From Hyphomicrobiales bacterium (lineage in GTDB: Bacteria; Pseudomonadota; Alphaproteobacteria; Rhizobiales; MH13): DNA of 64,000 nucleotides. The position numbers and the translations under genes were made by a program. This document shows positions 7,812 through 16,702 of this stretch, in pieces. Each line of letters begins with the position of its first letter. Position 1 is the first letter of the stretch. The DNA is taken from assembly GCA_017642935.1 (NCBI GenBank), contig JAEPOK010000003.1, positions 245,182 to 309,181 on the forward strand. Reading direction: 5' to 3'. The notes beneath the pieces are model-generated. The model made no database searches, was not told where the DNA came from, and worked only from the letters and a program-made list of their open reading frames with translations.

Positions 7812-9074
7812 GTGGGCGACCAGGTGACCCAGGCGACCTTCGATCAGTGCGTCATAGGCGCAGGGATTATCGGGCTGGCGATTGCCTTAAAGCTGACGCA
7901 GGCCGGTCAATCGGTGCTGATCCTCGACAAGGTCGGCATGGGCGAAGGCGCCAGCCGCGGCAATGCCGGGGCGTTTGCTTTTGCCGATGTCGAACCCATG
8001 GCCTCGCCTGCGATGTTGCTCAAATCGCCACGCTGGTTGTTGGACCCGATGGGTCCGCTTTCTGTGCCGCTTTCCTATGCGCCGAAAATGGCGCCATGGA
8101 TGGCGCAGTTTGCCCGCGCCTGTCTGCCAACCGCTCATGCCGCCAGCACGATGGCACAGGCCGCTTTGATGGACCTTGCTAAGCGCGAAACCGAACCAAT
8201 GTTTGAGGACGCAGGACTTTCCAATCATCTGCGCCGTGAGGGTGCGCTCTACCTCTATGCGGGACAGCGGGCTTTTGAAGCCTCAACAGATGTCTGGCGT
8301 GTTCGGGCCAAGCATGGCGTCGCGTTTGAGCCGGTGAGCGGTGCGCGTCTCGCCGAGCTTCAACCGGGTCTTGGGCCGCGTTACACCCACGCGATGTTCG
8401 TGCCCGACTGGATGATGGTGTCCGACCCGTTTGAGATCACCAAGGCGCTGGGCGATCAAACAGTGACCAAAGGGGTGCAGTTCCGACAGGCCAAAGTGGC
8501 GCATCTTCAAGCTGGGGAAGAGACAACCACCATCACGCTGGACGATGGCGAAACCATCGCCGCCGGCCAAACCGTGATTGCAAGCGGAGCCTGGTCCGGT
8601 GAGTTGGTGGCCCAGCTTGGCGACACCATCCCACTGGAGGCCGAACGTGGCTATAACACCACTTTGCCTGCTGATGCGTTCGATCTCAAACGTCAGCTTG
8701 TCGTGCCCGCCGATGGCTATGTCATCACACCGCTCTCCAGTGGCATCCGCGTGGGCGGAGCGGCCGAATTTGCCGGGATGCAGCGTCCGCCGGATTTTCG
8801 CCGCTCGGCCATGATGTTGAAGAAATCCGAAGCTGTGATGCAGGGCCTGAAAACCACTGGCGGCAAGCAATGGATGGGCTTCCGGCCATCCCTGCCCGAC
8901 ACGCTGCCGGTGATCGGTCGCTCTCCGGTGAACCAACGGGTGATCTACGCCTTCGGCCACGGTCATTTGGGTCTTACCCAGTGCGCTGCGACCGCGACAC
9001 TTGTGCGTGATCTGGTGCTCAGCAAACCGCCCTCCATCGACATGCACCCCTACCGCGCGGAAAGGTTTTGCTGA
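7812..9074 (+). CDS. FAD-dependent D-amino-acid-type oxidoreductase (HypO-like, D-hydroxyproline dehydrogenase)
   Basis: 420-residue DAO/DadA-superfamily flavoprotein. The N-terminal dinucleotide-binding motif is VIGAGIIGLAIALKL (residues 14-28), followed by SRGNAGAFAFADVEP. Near the C-terminus are IRVGGAAEF and the family motif FGHGHLGLTQ. The expected reaction is oxidation of cis-4-hydroxy-D-proline, made by the epimerase next door, to Delta1-pyrroline-4-hydroxy-2-carboxylate. The start is taken at GTG 7812; GTG 7824 is possible. The TGA overlaps the next ATG (TGATG), so the two are coupled. Confidence 0.85.
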   Translation: MGDQVTQATFDQCVIGAGIIGLAIALKLTQAGQSVLILDKVGMGEGASRGNAGAFAFADVEPMASPAMLLKSPRWLLDPMGPLSVPLSYAPKMAPWMAQFARACLPTAHAASTMAQAALMDLAKRETEPMFEDAGLSNHLRREGALYLYAGQRAFEASTDVWRVRAKHGVAFEPVSGARLAELQPGLGPRYTHAMFVPDWMMVSDPFEITKALGDQTVTKGVQFRQAKVAHLQAGEETTTITLDDGETIAAGQTVIASGAWSGELVAQLGDTIPLEAERGYNTTLPADAFDLKRQLVVPADGYVITPLSSGIRVGGAAEFAGMQRPPDFRRSAMMLKKSEAVMQGLKTTGGKQWMGFRPSLPDTLPVIGRSPVNQRVIYAFGHGHLGLTQCAATATLVRDLVLSKPPSIDMHPYRAERFC

Positions 9075-10072
9075 TGGCATCCCATACTTTCTTCTGCGTT
9101 GATGGTCACACTTGCGGCAATCCGGTCCGTCTGGTTGCCGGTGGCGCGCCGCAGCTTCACGGCGCGACAATGCTGGAAAAGCGCGCGCACTTCTTGTCTG
9201 AATACGACTGGATACGCCGCGGCCTGATGTTTGAACCGCGCGGGCATGACATCATGTCCGGCTCCATTCTCTATCCACCAACGCGCGAGGATTGCGACAC
9301 CGCGATCCTGTTCATCGAGACCTCCGGCTGCCTGCCCATGTGCGGCCATGGCACCATCGGCACGGTAACGATGATGATCGAGCACGGGCTGGTCACACCT
9401 AAGGTGCCGGGCATCGTCCGTCTTGATACACCGGCGGGTCTGGTGGTTGCCGAGTACCGCCAAGAGGGTGACTATGTCGAAGAGGTGAAGCTCACCAACG
9501 TGCCCGCCTTCCTGCATTCCGAGGGACTAAGTGCGCACGTTGAGGGACTTGGCGAAGTGGTCGTGGATGTTGCCTATGGCGGTAATTTCTACGCCATCGT
9601 CGATCCGCAACCGGGCTTCACCGATATCGCCGAAGTCAGCGCTGGCGACCTTCTGCGCTGGAGCCCCTTGTTGCGCGCCGTGCTCAACGACAAATACCGC
9701 TTCGTGCATCCTGAACAGCCTGACATCAAAGGGCTGAGCCACATCCTATGGACCGGCAAACCCACAGGCGATGCGACAGCGCGCAACGCCGTGTTCTATG
9801 GCGACAAAGCGCTCGATCGCTCGCCCTGCGGCACCGGAACATCGGCGCGCATGGCGCAATGGGCCGCCAAGGGTCGGCTGAAACCCGGCGAGCCTTTCAT
9901 CCATGAAAGCATCATCGGCTCGACCTTCACCGGGCGGATCGAGGGCCAGGCGCGTGTCGGTGACCGCGACGCCATCATCCCCTCCATTTCCGGTTGGGCC
10001 CGCATGACCGGCCTCAACACCCTTTTTATCAATGATCGCGACCCATACGCCCATGGGTTCGAAGTGAAGTAA
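9074..10072 (+). CDS. 4-hydroxyproline 2-epimerase (proline racemase family, Cys/Cys)
   Basis: 332-residue proline racemase superfamily enzyme with both catalytic cysteines: C90 in [10 protein letters not shown] and C252 in [14 protein letters not shown] Cys/Cys pair is the state found in proline racemases and 4-hydroxyproline 2-epimerases. The FAD oxidoreductase and HypD-like lyase just upstream point to epimerisation of trans-4-hydroxy-L-proline to cis-4-hydroxy-D-proline (HypRE of rhizobia). Translation starts at ATG 9074, overlapping the upstream stop; a TTG two codons earlier is less likely. The protein is cytoplasmic. Confidence 0.88.
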   Translation: MASHTFFCVDGHTCGNPVRLVAGGAPQLHGATMLEKRAHFLSEYDWIRRGLMFEPRGHDIMSGSILYPPTREDCDTAILFIETSGCLPMCGHGTIGTVTMMIEHGLVTPKVPGIVRLDTPAGLVVAEYRQEGDYVEEVKLTNVPAFLHSEGLSAHVEGLGEVVVDVAYGGNFYAIVDPQPGFTDIAEVSAGDLLRWSPLLRAVLNDKYRFVHPEQPDIKGLSHILWTGKPTGDATARNAVFYGDKALDRSPCGTGTSARMAQWAAKGRLKPGEPFIHESIIGSTFTGRIEGQARVGDRDAIIPSISGWARMTGLNTLFINDRDPYAHGFEVK

Positions 10073-10097
10073 GGCCAAGGCCTTCAGGAGTAACGTC

Positions 10098-11198
10098 ATG
10101 AAAATCACCACCATCCGCGCCTACCAGGTGGATCTGCCCCTGAAGGAAGGGCGCTACAGCTGGTCTAACGGCAACTATGTCGAGGTCTTTGACAGCACGG
10201 TTGTGGCAGTTGAGACCGACGCCGGCATCACCGGTTTTGGCGAGTGCTGCCCTTTGGGCTCAGCCTATCTGCCGGCTTATGCGCTGGGCGTGCGGTCCGG
10301 CCTCGCAGAGCTCGCACCGCAAGTGATCGGGCTCGATCCGCGCGATCTTGGCGTGCTCAACCGGCACATGGATGCCGTGCTGCGCGGCCACCCCTATATC
10401 AAGGCTGCCATTGACGTGGCCTGCTGGGATATTCTGGGCAAATCGGTGGGCCTGCCAGTCTATCAGCTGCTGGGCGGCAAGGCGCAGGAGGAGGTGAAGC
10501 TCTACCGCGCGATTTCGCAGATCGAACCAACCGCCATGGCCGCCAATGTCGCCGGCTATCGTGACGAGGGCTACACCAAGTTTCAGCTGAAAGTGGGTGC
10601 GGACGCGGACAGCGATATCGAACGCATCCGGCTCTGCGCCAAAGAAATGCGGAAGGGCGATATTCTGGTCGCCGATGCCAACACAGGCTGGACCATGCAT
10701 GAGGCCGCCCGCGTGGTGAACGCGGTGAGCGATATCGATGTCTACATCGAGCAACCCTGCCCGACCTATGAAGAGTGTCTGGTGACGCGTCGGCGCACCA
10801 CGTTGCCCTTCGTGCTGGATGAGGTGATCACCGGGGTCGATAGCCTCACACGCGCGCTCGGCGATGGCGCGATGGATGTCATCAACCTCAAAATTTCCAA
10901 AGTTGGCGGCCTGACCAAGGCCCGCTTGATCCGCGATTTCTGCATCAATGCGGGTGTGCCGATGACCATCGAGGACACCTGGGGCGGCGACATCGTGACG
11001 GCGAGCATCGCGCATTTGGCGCAGTCGACGCCGGAAGAGTTTGCGTTCTCCGCCACCGACTTCAATTCCTATGGCACGGTGGACATCGCCGCCGGTGCGC
11101 CCAAACGCGTCAATGGCACCATGAAAGCATCGGACAAGCCGGGGCTTGGCATTGAACCGCTGATGAACGTGCTCGGCGATGCGGTATTGGAAGCCTAA
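10098..11198 (+). CDS. Enolase-superfamily enzyme (MR/MLE), hydroxyproline-type substrate likely
   Basis: 366 residues with the N-terminal capping domain and barrel of the muconate-lactonizing-enzyme subgroup. General acid/base lysines sit at K165 (FQLKVG) and K265 ([10 protein letters not shown]). The Mg2+ ligands are D193 (VADANTGW), E218 (YIEQPC) and D241 (VLDEV). Characterised relatives in such neighbourhoods are 4-hydroxyproline betaine 2-epimerase (HpbD) and the enolase-superfamily cis-3-hydroxy-L-proline dehydratase. Both use a pair of lysines, so sequence alone does not decide. No betaine demethylase genes are nearby, which favours the dehydratase. A good ribosome-binding site, CAGGAG, precedes ATG 10098. 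Confidence 0.82.
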   Translation: MKITTIRAYQVDLPLKEGRYSWSNGNYVEVFDSTVVAVETDAGITGFGECCPLGSAYLPAYALGVRSGLAELAPQVIGLDPRDLGVLNRHMDAVLRGHPYIKAAIDVACWDILGKSVGLPVYQLLGGKAQEEVKLYRAISQIEPTAMAANVAGYRDEGYTKFQLKVGADADSDIERIRLCAKEMRKGDILVADANTGWTMHEAARVVNAVSDIDVYIEQPCPTYEECLVTRRRTTLPFVLDEVITGVDSLTRALGDGAMDVINLKISKVGGLTKARLIRDFCINAGVPMTIEDTWGGDIVTASIAHLAQSTPEEFAFSATDFNSYGTVDIAAGAPKRVNGTMKASDKPGLGIEPLMNVLGDAVLEA

Positions 11199-11200
11199 TT

Positions 11201-12229
11201 ATGCGCAGCAGCAAGAGCATTCACATCATTGGCTGCCACGCCGAGGGCGAAGTCGGCGACGTGATCGTTGGCGGCGTCGCGCCCCCACCGGGCGAGACGA
11301 TCTGGGAGCAAGCGCGCTGGATTGCAAAGGATGATCGGCTGCGCAATTTCGTCCTCAACGAGCCACGCGGAGGCGTGTTTCGTCATGTGAACCTGCTGGT
11401 CCCGCCCAAAGACCCCCGCGCGGTGACGGGCTGGATTATCATGGAGCCGGTGCACACGCCGCCCATGTCCGGGTCGAACTCGCTGTGCGTGGCAACCGTT
11501 CTTCTCGATAGTGGCATCGTTCCGATGCAGGAGCCGGAGACGCGCTTCGCCATGGAGGCGCCCGGCGGTTTTGTTGATGTCATGGCGACCTGCAAAGACG
11601 GCAAAGTCCAATCGATACGCGTCACCAACCATCCGAGCTTCGCCCAGCATTTGGATCGCCAGATCGAGGTCGAGGGCCTCGGCACATTGACGGTCGACAC
11701 GGCTTATGGCGGTGACAGTTTCGCGCTGGTTGATGCCACTGCGCTCGGCTTCGCTCTGACCGCCGATGAGGCACGGGACCTGTCTGAAACCGGCATGAAG
11801 ATCACCAAGGCCGCCAATGAGCAGATCGGCTTTGCCCATCCGACCAACCCGGACTGGTCACACATCTCTTTCTGTCAGTTCACGATGCCGGTCACCGAAG
11901 TGGACGGCGTGAAGACCGGGCGCAATGCTGTAGCCATTGAGCCGGGCAAGATCGACCGCTCTCCGACGGGCACCGGCTGTTCCGCTCGCATGGCGGTTTT
12001 GCACGCGCGCGGCGACTTGGCCGTTGGCGAAACCTTTGTTGGCGTCTCGATCATCGACAGCCAGTTCAACTGTCGGATCGAAGAAACCACCGACCTTGCC
12101 GGAACCCCTGCGGTCATTCCGTCGATCAGTGGCCGCGCCTGGATCACCGAAACCAAGCAATTGATGCTCGACCCATCCGATCCGTGGCCGGAAGGCTATC
12201 GCGTCGGCGACACGTGGCCGGGCCTTTGA
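11201..12229 (+). CDS. Proline racemase family protein with Ser/Thr active-site pair (possible trans-3-hydroxy-L-proline dehydratase)
   Basis: 342 residues with the full proline-racemase two-domain fold, but neither catalytic cysteine is present. The first position is S90 ([10 protein letters not shown]) and the second is T256 ([14 protein letters not shown]). Known trans-3-hydroxy-L-proline dehydratases carry Thr at the second position, while Ser at the first position is known from some epimerases. The combination therefore hints at dehydration rather than racemisation, without proving it. It is only about 30% similar by eye to the Cys/Cys paralogue two genes upstream. It starts 2 bp after the enolase-superfamily gene and ends 7 bp from the convergent bhcR stop. 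Confidence 0.82.
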   Translation: MRSSKSIHIIGCHAEGEVGDVIVGGVAPPPGETIWEQARWIAKDDRLRNFVLNEPRGGVFRHVNLLVPPKDPRAVTGWIIMEPVHTPPMSGSNSLCVATVLLDSGIVPMQEPETRFAMEAPGGFVDVMATCKDGKVQSIRVTNHPSFAQHLDRQIEVEGLGTLTVDTAYGGDSFALVDATALGFALTADEARDLSETGMKITKAANEQIGFAHPTNPDWSHISFCQFTMPVTEVDGVKTGRNAVAIEPGKIDRSPTGTGCSARMAVLHARGDLAVGETFVGVSIIDSQFNCRIEETTDLAGTPAVIPSISGRAWITETKQLMLDPSDPWPEGYRVGDTWPGL

Positions 12230-12236
12230 TCGCAGG

Positions 12237-13100
12237 CTAGGTCTTAGGCGCCGCTGCGGCACCGCCGATCGCTAGCGACAGATCACTTGCGGCTTGCATG
12301 ACCGCATTGCTCAGAAGCTCGATCTGGTCCTCGCCCACACGACTTGTCGGTCCCGACACTGAAATGCCGGCGACAGCCTCTTGCGTCATATCGAAGACGG
12401 GCGCCGCAATGCAGCGCATGCCGAGGTTCTTTTCCTCGCCATCGATGGCGTAACCCCGACGGCGGGTTTCGGCGAGATCGTCCCGTAGCTTGCCGGCATC
12501 GGTGATCGTGTGTTCGGTGAACGGCTCCAACACCGGTGCGCTTCTGCCCGGTCCGTCGAGCAGTCGCGACAGTCGATCCTCGTCCATGTGGGCGAGCAGT
12601 GCCTTGCCAATGCCCGAAGCATGCAAAGGAGAAAGGGTGCCGGGCGGAAAGAACGCTCGAATGCTTGCGTGGGTTTCTACCTGACCGAGGAACAACACGA
12701 AGCCGTTGCGCTCGGTGCCGAGATTGGCCGTCTCGCCGGTTTGTTCCATCAGCTTGCGCAAGATGGGTCTGGCTCGGTCGACCAGACTTGAGCGACGCAA
12801 GAACCGCGCACCAATCACGAACGCCTGGGCTCCAATGTGCCAGACCTGCTCATCGGCATCGAACTCCACCAAACCGCGCCCTTCAAGCGTGACGAGGATG
12901 CGATAGACGGTCGCCGGCGACTGCCCCATCTGCGAGGCAAGCGTTGAGAGCGTCTTGCCCTGCGCTTCGCTTAGGAACTCAAAAACCTCCATTGCCCGGT
13001 CGAGTGATTTGATGGTGTTCTGGGCGGTTTTATCGTCCCAACCACGCGGCCGGCCACGGGCGCGATGACGCTCCTGTTTGCCTATTTTCTCTTGGTTCAT
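12237..13100 (-). CDS. bhcR: IclR-family regulator of the beta-hydroxyaspartate cycle (BhcR)
   Basis: 287 residues. A basic N-terminal tail is followed by a winged helix (about residues 30-85; LSTLASQMGQSPATVYRILVTLEGRGLV). The IclR effector domain then shows ASGIGKALLAH and GYAIDGEEKNLGMRCIAAPVFD. It is divergent from bhcABCD, the arrangement known in Paracoccus denitrificans, where BhcR binds the bhc promoter and responds to glyoxylate. The start is ATG 13100, behind GGAAAAG; a TTG at 13130 would extend it by ten residues. The candidate operator is the A+T-rich palindrome at 13173-13197. Confidence 0.92.
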   Translation of the reverse strand: MNQEKIGKQERHRARGRPRGWDDKTAQNTIKSLDRAMEVFEFLSEAQGKTLSTLASQMGQSPATVYRILVTLEGRGLVEFDADEQVWHIGAQAFVIGARFLRRSSLVDRARPILRKLMEQTGETANLGTERNGFVLFLGQVETHASIRAFFPPGTLSPLHASGIGKALLAHMDEDRLSRLLDGPGRSAPVLEPFTEHTITDAGKLRDDLAETRRRGYAIDGEEKNLGMRCIAAPVFDMTQEAVAGISVSGPTSRVGEDQIELLSNAVMQAASDLSLAIGGAAAAPKT

Positions 13101-13172
13101 GACAGCTTTTCCATAACAATGAAAATTCAATTCACGATATGAAAAATATAAACCACTGACAAGTCACAATTA

Positions 13173-13197
13173 TTTTTCAAAACTAGTTTTTGAAAAA
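13173..13197. promoter_or_regulatory. Candidate BhcR operator
   Basis: Perfect 10-bp inverted repeat TTTTTCAAAA / TTTTGAAAAA with a 5-bp spacer (ctagt). It lies in the A+T-rich divergent gap between bhcR (13100) and bhcA (13268). A further half-site-like TTTCAAAAAAATTTTCAT follows at about 13201-13218. The palindrome and its location suit an IclR-family dimer, but binding is inferred. Confidence 0.65.
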
Positions 13198-13267
13198 AGA
13201 TTTCAAAAAAATTTTCATCCTCCGCACTTGCGCCTATGGTCAGTGCAACTTCACGGAGGAAACGGCC

Positions 13268-14458
13268 ATGAGCCTGCAAAATCCAGTTTTTATTCCAGGC
13301 CCCACCAACATTCCTGAGAACCTGCGTAAGGCATGTGACATGCCGACGGTCGATCACCGCTCGCCGTTTTTCGGCAGCATTTTGCATCCGGCCCTCGATC
13401 GCGTGCGCCAGATCCTGAAAAGCCAAAGCGCTGAAATCTTCCTTTTCCCCTCGACCGGAACGGGTGGCTGGGAAACAGCACTGACCAACACGCTGAGCGC
13501 GGGCGACAAGGTTCTCTCGGCGCGCAACGGCATGTTCTCCCATCGCTGGATCGATATGTGTCAGCGCCACGGACTTGAGGTCGAGGTCGTTGAGACGCCA
13601 TGGGGACATGGCCTGCCCGCCGATCGCTACGCCGAGATCCTGAAGGCCGACAAAGCCCACACGATCAAAGCGGTGCTGGCCACCCACAATGAGACAGCGA
13701 CGGGTGTGCGCTCAAACATTGCCGCCGTGCGCAAGGCGCTTGACGACGCTGGCCACCCTGCCCTGTTGCTGGTGGATGGCGTGTCATCGATCGCCTCGAT
13801 GGATTTCCGCTTCGATGCGTGGGGCGTCGACGTCGCTGTGACAGGCTCGCAAAAGGGCTTCATGTTGAGCGCTGGCTTGGCGATCGTTGGGTTCAGCGAA
13901 AAGGCCATGGCTGCGACCAAATCGGCCTCGCTGCCGCGCACCTTCTTTGACGTCCACGATATGCGCAAAGGCTATGAGAACAGCGCCTATCCCTACACGC
14001 CAACGATCGGCCTCATCAACGGTCTCAACACGGCGTGCCAGATGATCCTGGACGAAGGCTTGGAGAACGTATTTGCGCGCCATTACCGCATTGCCGAAGG
14101 CGTTCGCCAGGCGGTCGCCGCGTGGGGTTTGGACCTTTGCGCTTCTTCGCCCGACGTTTACTCTGACACGGTGAGTGCGATCAAAACACCGGACGGCTTC
14201 AACGCCACGAGCATCGTGCAGCATGCTGCCAGCACATATGGCGTTGCGTTCGGCGTTGGGCTCGGAGAAGTCGCCGGCAAGGTGTTCCGCATTGGGCATT
14301 TGGGCAGCCTGACCGATGTGATGGCACTCAGCGGCATCGCGACCGCCGAGATGTGCATGGCTGATCTTGGCCTCGACATTGAACTGGGGGGCGGCGTGGC
14401 CGCCGCTCAAAACTACTATCGCGGCCACCCTGCGGTCGCACCCAAGCTTGCCGCCTAG
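13268..14458 (+). CDS. bhcA: Aspartate-glyoxylate aminotransferase (BhcA)
   Basis: 396-residue class V, fold type I PLP aminotransferase of the alanine/serine-glyoxylate group. The N-terminus is NPVFIPGPTNIPENLRKACDM, with the phosphate loop PSTGTGGWETALTN and the PLP lysine at K196 in VTGSQKGFM. As first gene after the divergent IclR regulator and before bhcBCD, it is the enzyme that aminates glyoxylate to glycine using aspartate, yielding the oxaloacetate that leaves the cycle. The ATG at 13268 is preceded by CGGAGG; an upstream TTG (13190) lies within the operator region and is unlikely. Confidence 0.95.
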   Translation: MSLQNPVFIPGPTNIPENLRKACDMPTVDHRSPFFGSILHPALDRVRQILKSQSAEIFLFPSTGTGGWETALTNTLSAGDKVLSARNGMFSHRWIDMCQRHGLEVEVVETPWGHGLPADRYAEILKADKAHTIKAVLATHNETATGVRSNIAAVRKALDDAGHPALLLVDGVSSIASMDFRFDAWGVDVAVTGSQKGFMLSAGLAIVGFSEKAMAATKSASLPRTFFDVHDMRKGYENSAYPYTPTIGLINGLNTACQMILDEGLENVFARHYRIAEGVRQAVAAWGLDLCASSPDVYSDTVSAIKTPDGFNATSIVQHAASTYGVAFGVGLGEVAGKVFRIGHLGSLTDVMALSGIATAEMCMADLGLDIELGGGVAAAQNYYRGHPAVAPKLAA

Positions 14459-14473
14459 AAGGACTGTTTGCTG

Positions 14474-15424
14474 ATGTACATACCCACTTATGATGATGTC
14501 CTGGCCGCGCATGAGCGCATTGAACCGCACATTCATCGCACGCCGATTTTGACGTCGTCTTACTTCAACGATCTCGTTGGCGCGCAGCTGTTCTTCAAAT
14601 GCGAGAACTTCCAGAAGGCCGGCGCTTTCAAGGTGCGCGGCGCATCGAATGCCGTGTTTGGCCTTTCTGAGGAAGACGCCAAACAGGGCGTGGCCACGCA
14701 TTCGTCCGGCAACCACGCGCTGTCGCTGAGCTACGCTGCCGGGCGTCGCGGCATTCCCTGCAATGTTGTGATGCCGCGTACCGCGCCGCAGGCGAAGAAG
14801 GATGCGGTGCGAGGCTATGGCGGTATCATCACCGAATGCGAGCCATCGACGTCGAGCCGCGAGGAAGTGTTCGCCCAGGTGCAAGCCAAAACCGGTGGCG
14901 ATTTCGTGCACCCCTACAATGACCCGCGCGTGATCGCCGGTCAGGGCACCTGCTCGCGTGAACTGATGGAACAGACCGACGGTGTCGATATGGTGATCGC
15001 GCCAATCGGCGGTGGCGGCATGATTTCCGGCACTTGCTTGACGCTGTCGAATATCGCGCCGGAGACCGAAATCATTGCGGCCGAACCGGAGCAGGCGGAC
15101 GATGCCTATCGCAGTTTCAAAGCCGGCCATATCATCGCTGATGATGCGCCGGTGACCATCGCCGACGGCCTCAAAGTGCCGCTGAAAGAGTTGACCTGGC
15201 ACTTTGTGTCCAACCACGTCACCGACATCCTGACCGCCTCAGAGCAAGAGATCATCGATGCGATGAAACTGACCTGGCAGCGCATGAAGATCGTGATGGA
15301 AGCCAGCTGCTCGGTGCCGCTTGCCACCATCTTGAAGAACAAGGACCGGTTCGCGGGCAAGCGGGTCGGCGTCATCATCACCGGCGGCAATGTCGATCTC
15401 GACACGCTGCCATGGATCAAATGA
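14474..15424 (+). CDS. bhcB: Beta-hydroxyaspartate dehydratase (BhcB)
   Basis: 316-residue fold type II PLP enzyme of the threonine dehydratase/serine racemase family. The PLP lysine is K53 in KAGAFKVRGASNA, with the Asn loop SSGNHALSLSYAAG and the glycine-rich phosphate cup IGGGGMISG. It has no ACT regulatory domain. Within the bhc operon its job is removal of water from (2R,3S)-beta-hydroxyaspartate to give iminosuccinate. It starts at ATG 14474, shortly after AGAAGG; TTG 14468 is an alternative. Outside this context it would be called a threonine dehydratase. Confidence 0.94.
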   Translation: MYIPTYDDVLAAHERIEPHIHRTPILTSSYFNDLVGAQLFFKCENFQKAGAFKVRGASNAVFGLSEEDAKQGVATHSSGNHALSLSYAAGRRGIPCNVVMPRTAPQAKKDAVRGYGGIITECEPSTSSREEVFAQVQAKTGGDFVHPYNDPRVIAGQGTCSRELMEQTDGVDMVIAPIGGGGMISGTCLTLSNIAPETEIIAAEPEQADDAYRSFKAGHIIADDAPVTIADGLKVPLKELTWHFVSNHVTDILTASEQEIIDAMKLTWQRMKIVMEASCSVPLATILKNKDRFAGKRVGVIITGGNVDLDTLPWIK

Positions 15425-15452
15425 TCGAAGATCGGAAAAGGGAGATAATGCG

Positions 15453-16616
15453 ATGAACGCACCTGTGAACATCAACGCACTGGAAGTGGGATACGACGTT
15501 CCGGCCGTGCCTGGCATGGACGAAGCGACCATTCAAACGCCATGCCTGATCTTGGATCTTGATGCGCTTGAGCGGAACATCAAGAAGATGGGCGACTATG
15601 CCAAGTCCAAAGGCATGCGCCACCGCGTGCACGGCAAGATGCACAAATCGGTTGATGTGGCGAAGCTTCAAATGGAGATGGGCGGCGCCTGCGGCGTGTG
15701 CTGCCAGAAAGTCTCCGAGGCTGAAGTGTTCGCCCGTGGCGGCATCAAGGATGTGCTGGTTTCCAATCAGGTCCGCGACCCGGCCAAGATCGACCGTCTG
15801 GCACGCATCCCGAAGCTTGGCGCACGCGCCATTTGCTGCGTCGATGATGTGGCCAATGTCGCTGATCTTTCAGCTGCCGCGCAAAAGCACGGGACGCAGA
15901 TTGAGTGCCTCGTTGAGATCGATTGCGGTGCCGGTCGTTGCGGTGTGACGACAACGCCGGCAGTGGTGGAGATCGCCAAAGCCATCGACGCTGCACCGGG
16001 TCTGAAGTTCTCCGGCCTGCAAGCCTATCAGGGGGCTATGCAGCACATGGATTCCTACGAAGATCGCAAAGCCAAAATCGATGTGGCGGTCGCGATGGTG
16101 AAAGACGCTGTCGACACGTTGAAGGCCGAAGGTCTTGAGTGCGACATCGTTGGCGGTGGTGGCACCGGCTCCTACTATTTTGAGAGCACGTCCGGTGTTT
16201 ACAACGAACTGCAGTGCGGGTCTTACGCCTTCATGGACGCTGACTATGGCCGCATCCTTGATAAGGACGGCAACCGCATCGACCAGGGCGAATGGGAAAA
16301 TGCGCTGTTCATCCTGACCAGCGTGATGAGCCACGCCAAGGCCGATAAAGCGATCGTCGATGCGGGCCTCAAAGCCCAGTCGGTTGACAGTGGACTGCCC
16401 TTCATCTTCGGCCGCGATGATGTGGAATACGTCAAATGCTCCGATGAGCACGGCGTTGTCGCCGATCCGAAGGGCGCCTTGAAAGTCAATGACAAGCTGC
16501 GCTTGGTGCCCGGTCACTGCGACCCGACCTGCAACGTCCATGACTGGTATGTCGGTGTGCGCGGCGGCAAGGTGGAAACCCTCTGGCCGGTGTCGGCGCG
16601 CGGCAAAGCTTACTAA
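15453..16616 (+). CDS. bhcC: Beta-hydroxyaspartate aldolase (BhcC)
   Basis: 387-residue fold type III PLP enzyme, an alanine-racemase-like barrel of the D-threonine aldolase/DSD1 family. The PLP lysine is K62 in RHRVHGKMHKS. The C-terminal metal-binding motif is GHCDPTCNVHDW, in which His and Cys hold the divalent metal used by this family. In the cycle it condenses glycine with glyoxylate to beta-hydroxyaspartate. The ATG is preceded by AAAGGGAG. It is followed by a stem-loop before bhcD. Confidence 0.95.
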   Translation: MNAPVNINALEVGYDVPAVPGMDEATIQTPCLILDLDALERNIKKMGDYAKSKGMRHRVHGKMHKSVDVAKLQMEMGGACGVCCQKVSEAEVFARGGIKDVLVSNQVRDPAKIDRLARIPKLGARAICCVDDVANVADLSAAAQKHGTQIECLVEIDCGAGRCGVTTTPAVVEIAKAIDAAPGLKFSGLQAYQGAMQHMDSYEDRKAKIDVAVAMVKDAVDTLKAEGLECDIVGGGGTGSYYFESTSGVYNELQCGSYAFMDADYGRILDKDGNRIDQGEWENALFILTSVMSHAKADKAIVDAGLKAQSVDSGLPFIFGRDDVEYVKCSDEHGVVADPKGALKVNDKLRLVPGHCDPTCNVHDWYVGVRGGKVETLWPVSARGKAY

Positions 16617-16647
16617 GGCCTGCCCAGACAGGTTTTATGTTTCCCAC

Positions 16648-16676
16648 GCCCGCGCGGCACGAAACGTCGCGCGGGC
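16648..16676 (+). promoter_or_regulatory. Stem-loop between bhcC and bhcD
   Basis: Perfect 9-bp G+C stem GCCCGCGCG / CGCGCGGGC with an 11-nt loop, in the 86-bp gap between bhcC and bhcD. The downstream sequence (CATTTGTCTTC) is only weakly T-rich, so it looks like a partial attenuator or mRNA-stability element that sets bhcD below bhcABC. Confidence 0.6.
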
Positions 16677-16702
16677 GCATTTGTCTTCAAAGGATTTTTG
16701 AC

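Noticed and set aside
13784..15217. 477-residue minus-strand frame
   Set aside because: It lies antisense across bhcA and bhcB with no recognisable domain, and the opposite strand encodes well-defined enzymes.
14474..15424. Catabolic threonine dehydratase
   Set aside because: Same fold and motifs, but the operon context and lack of an ACT domain point to BhcB.
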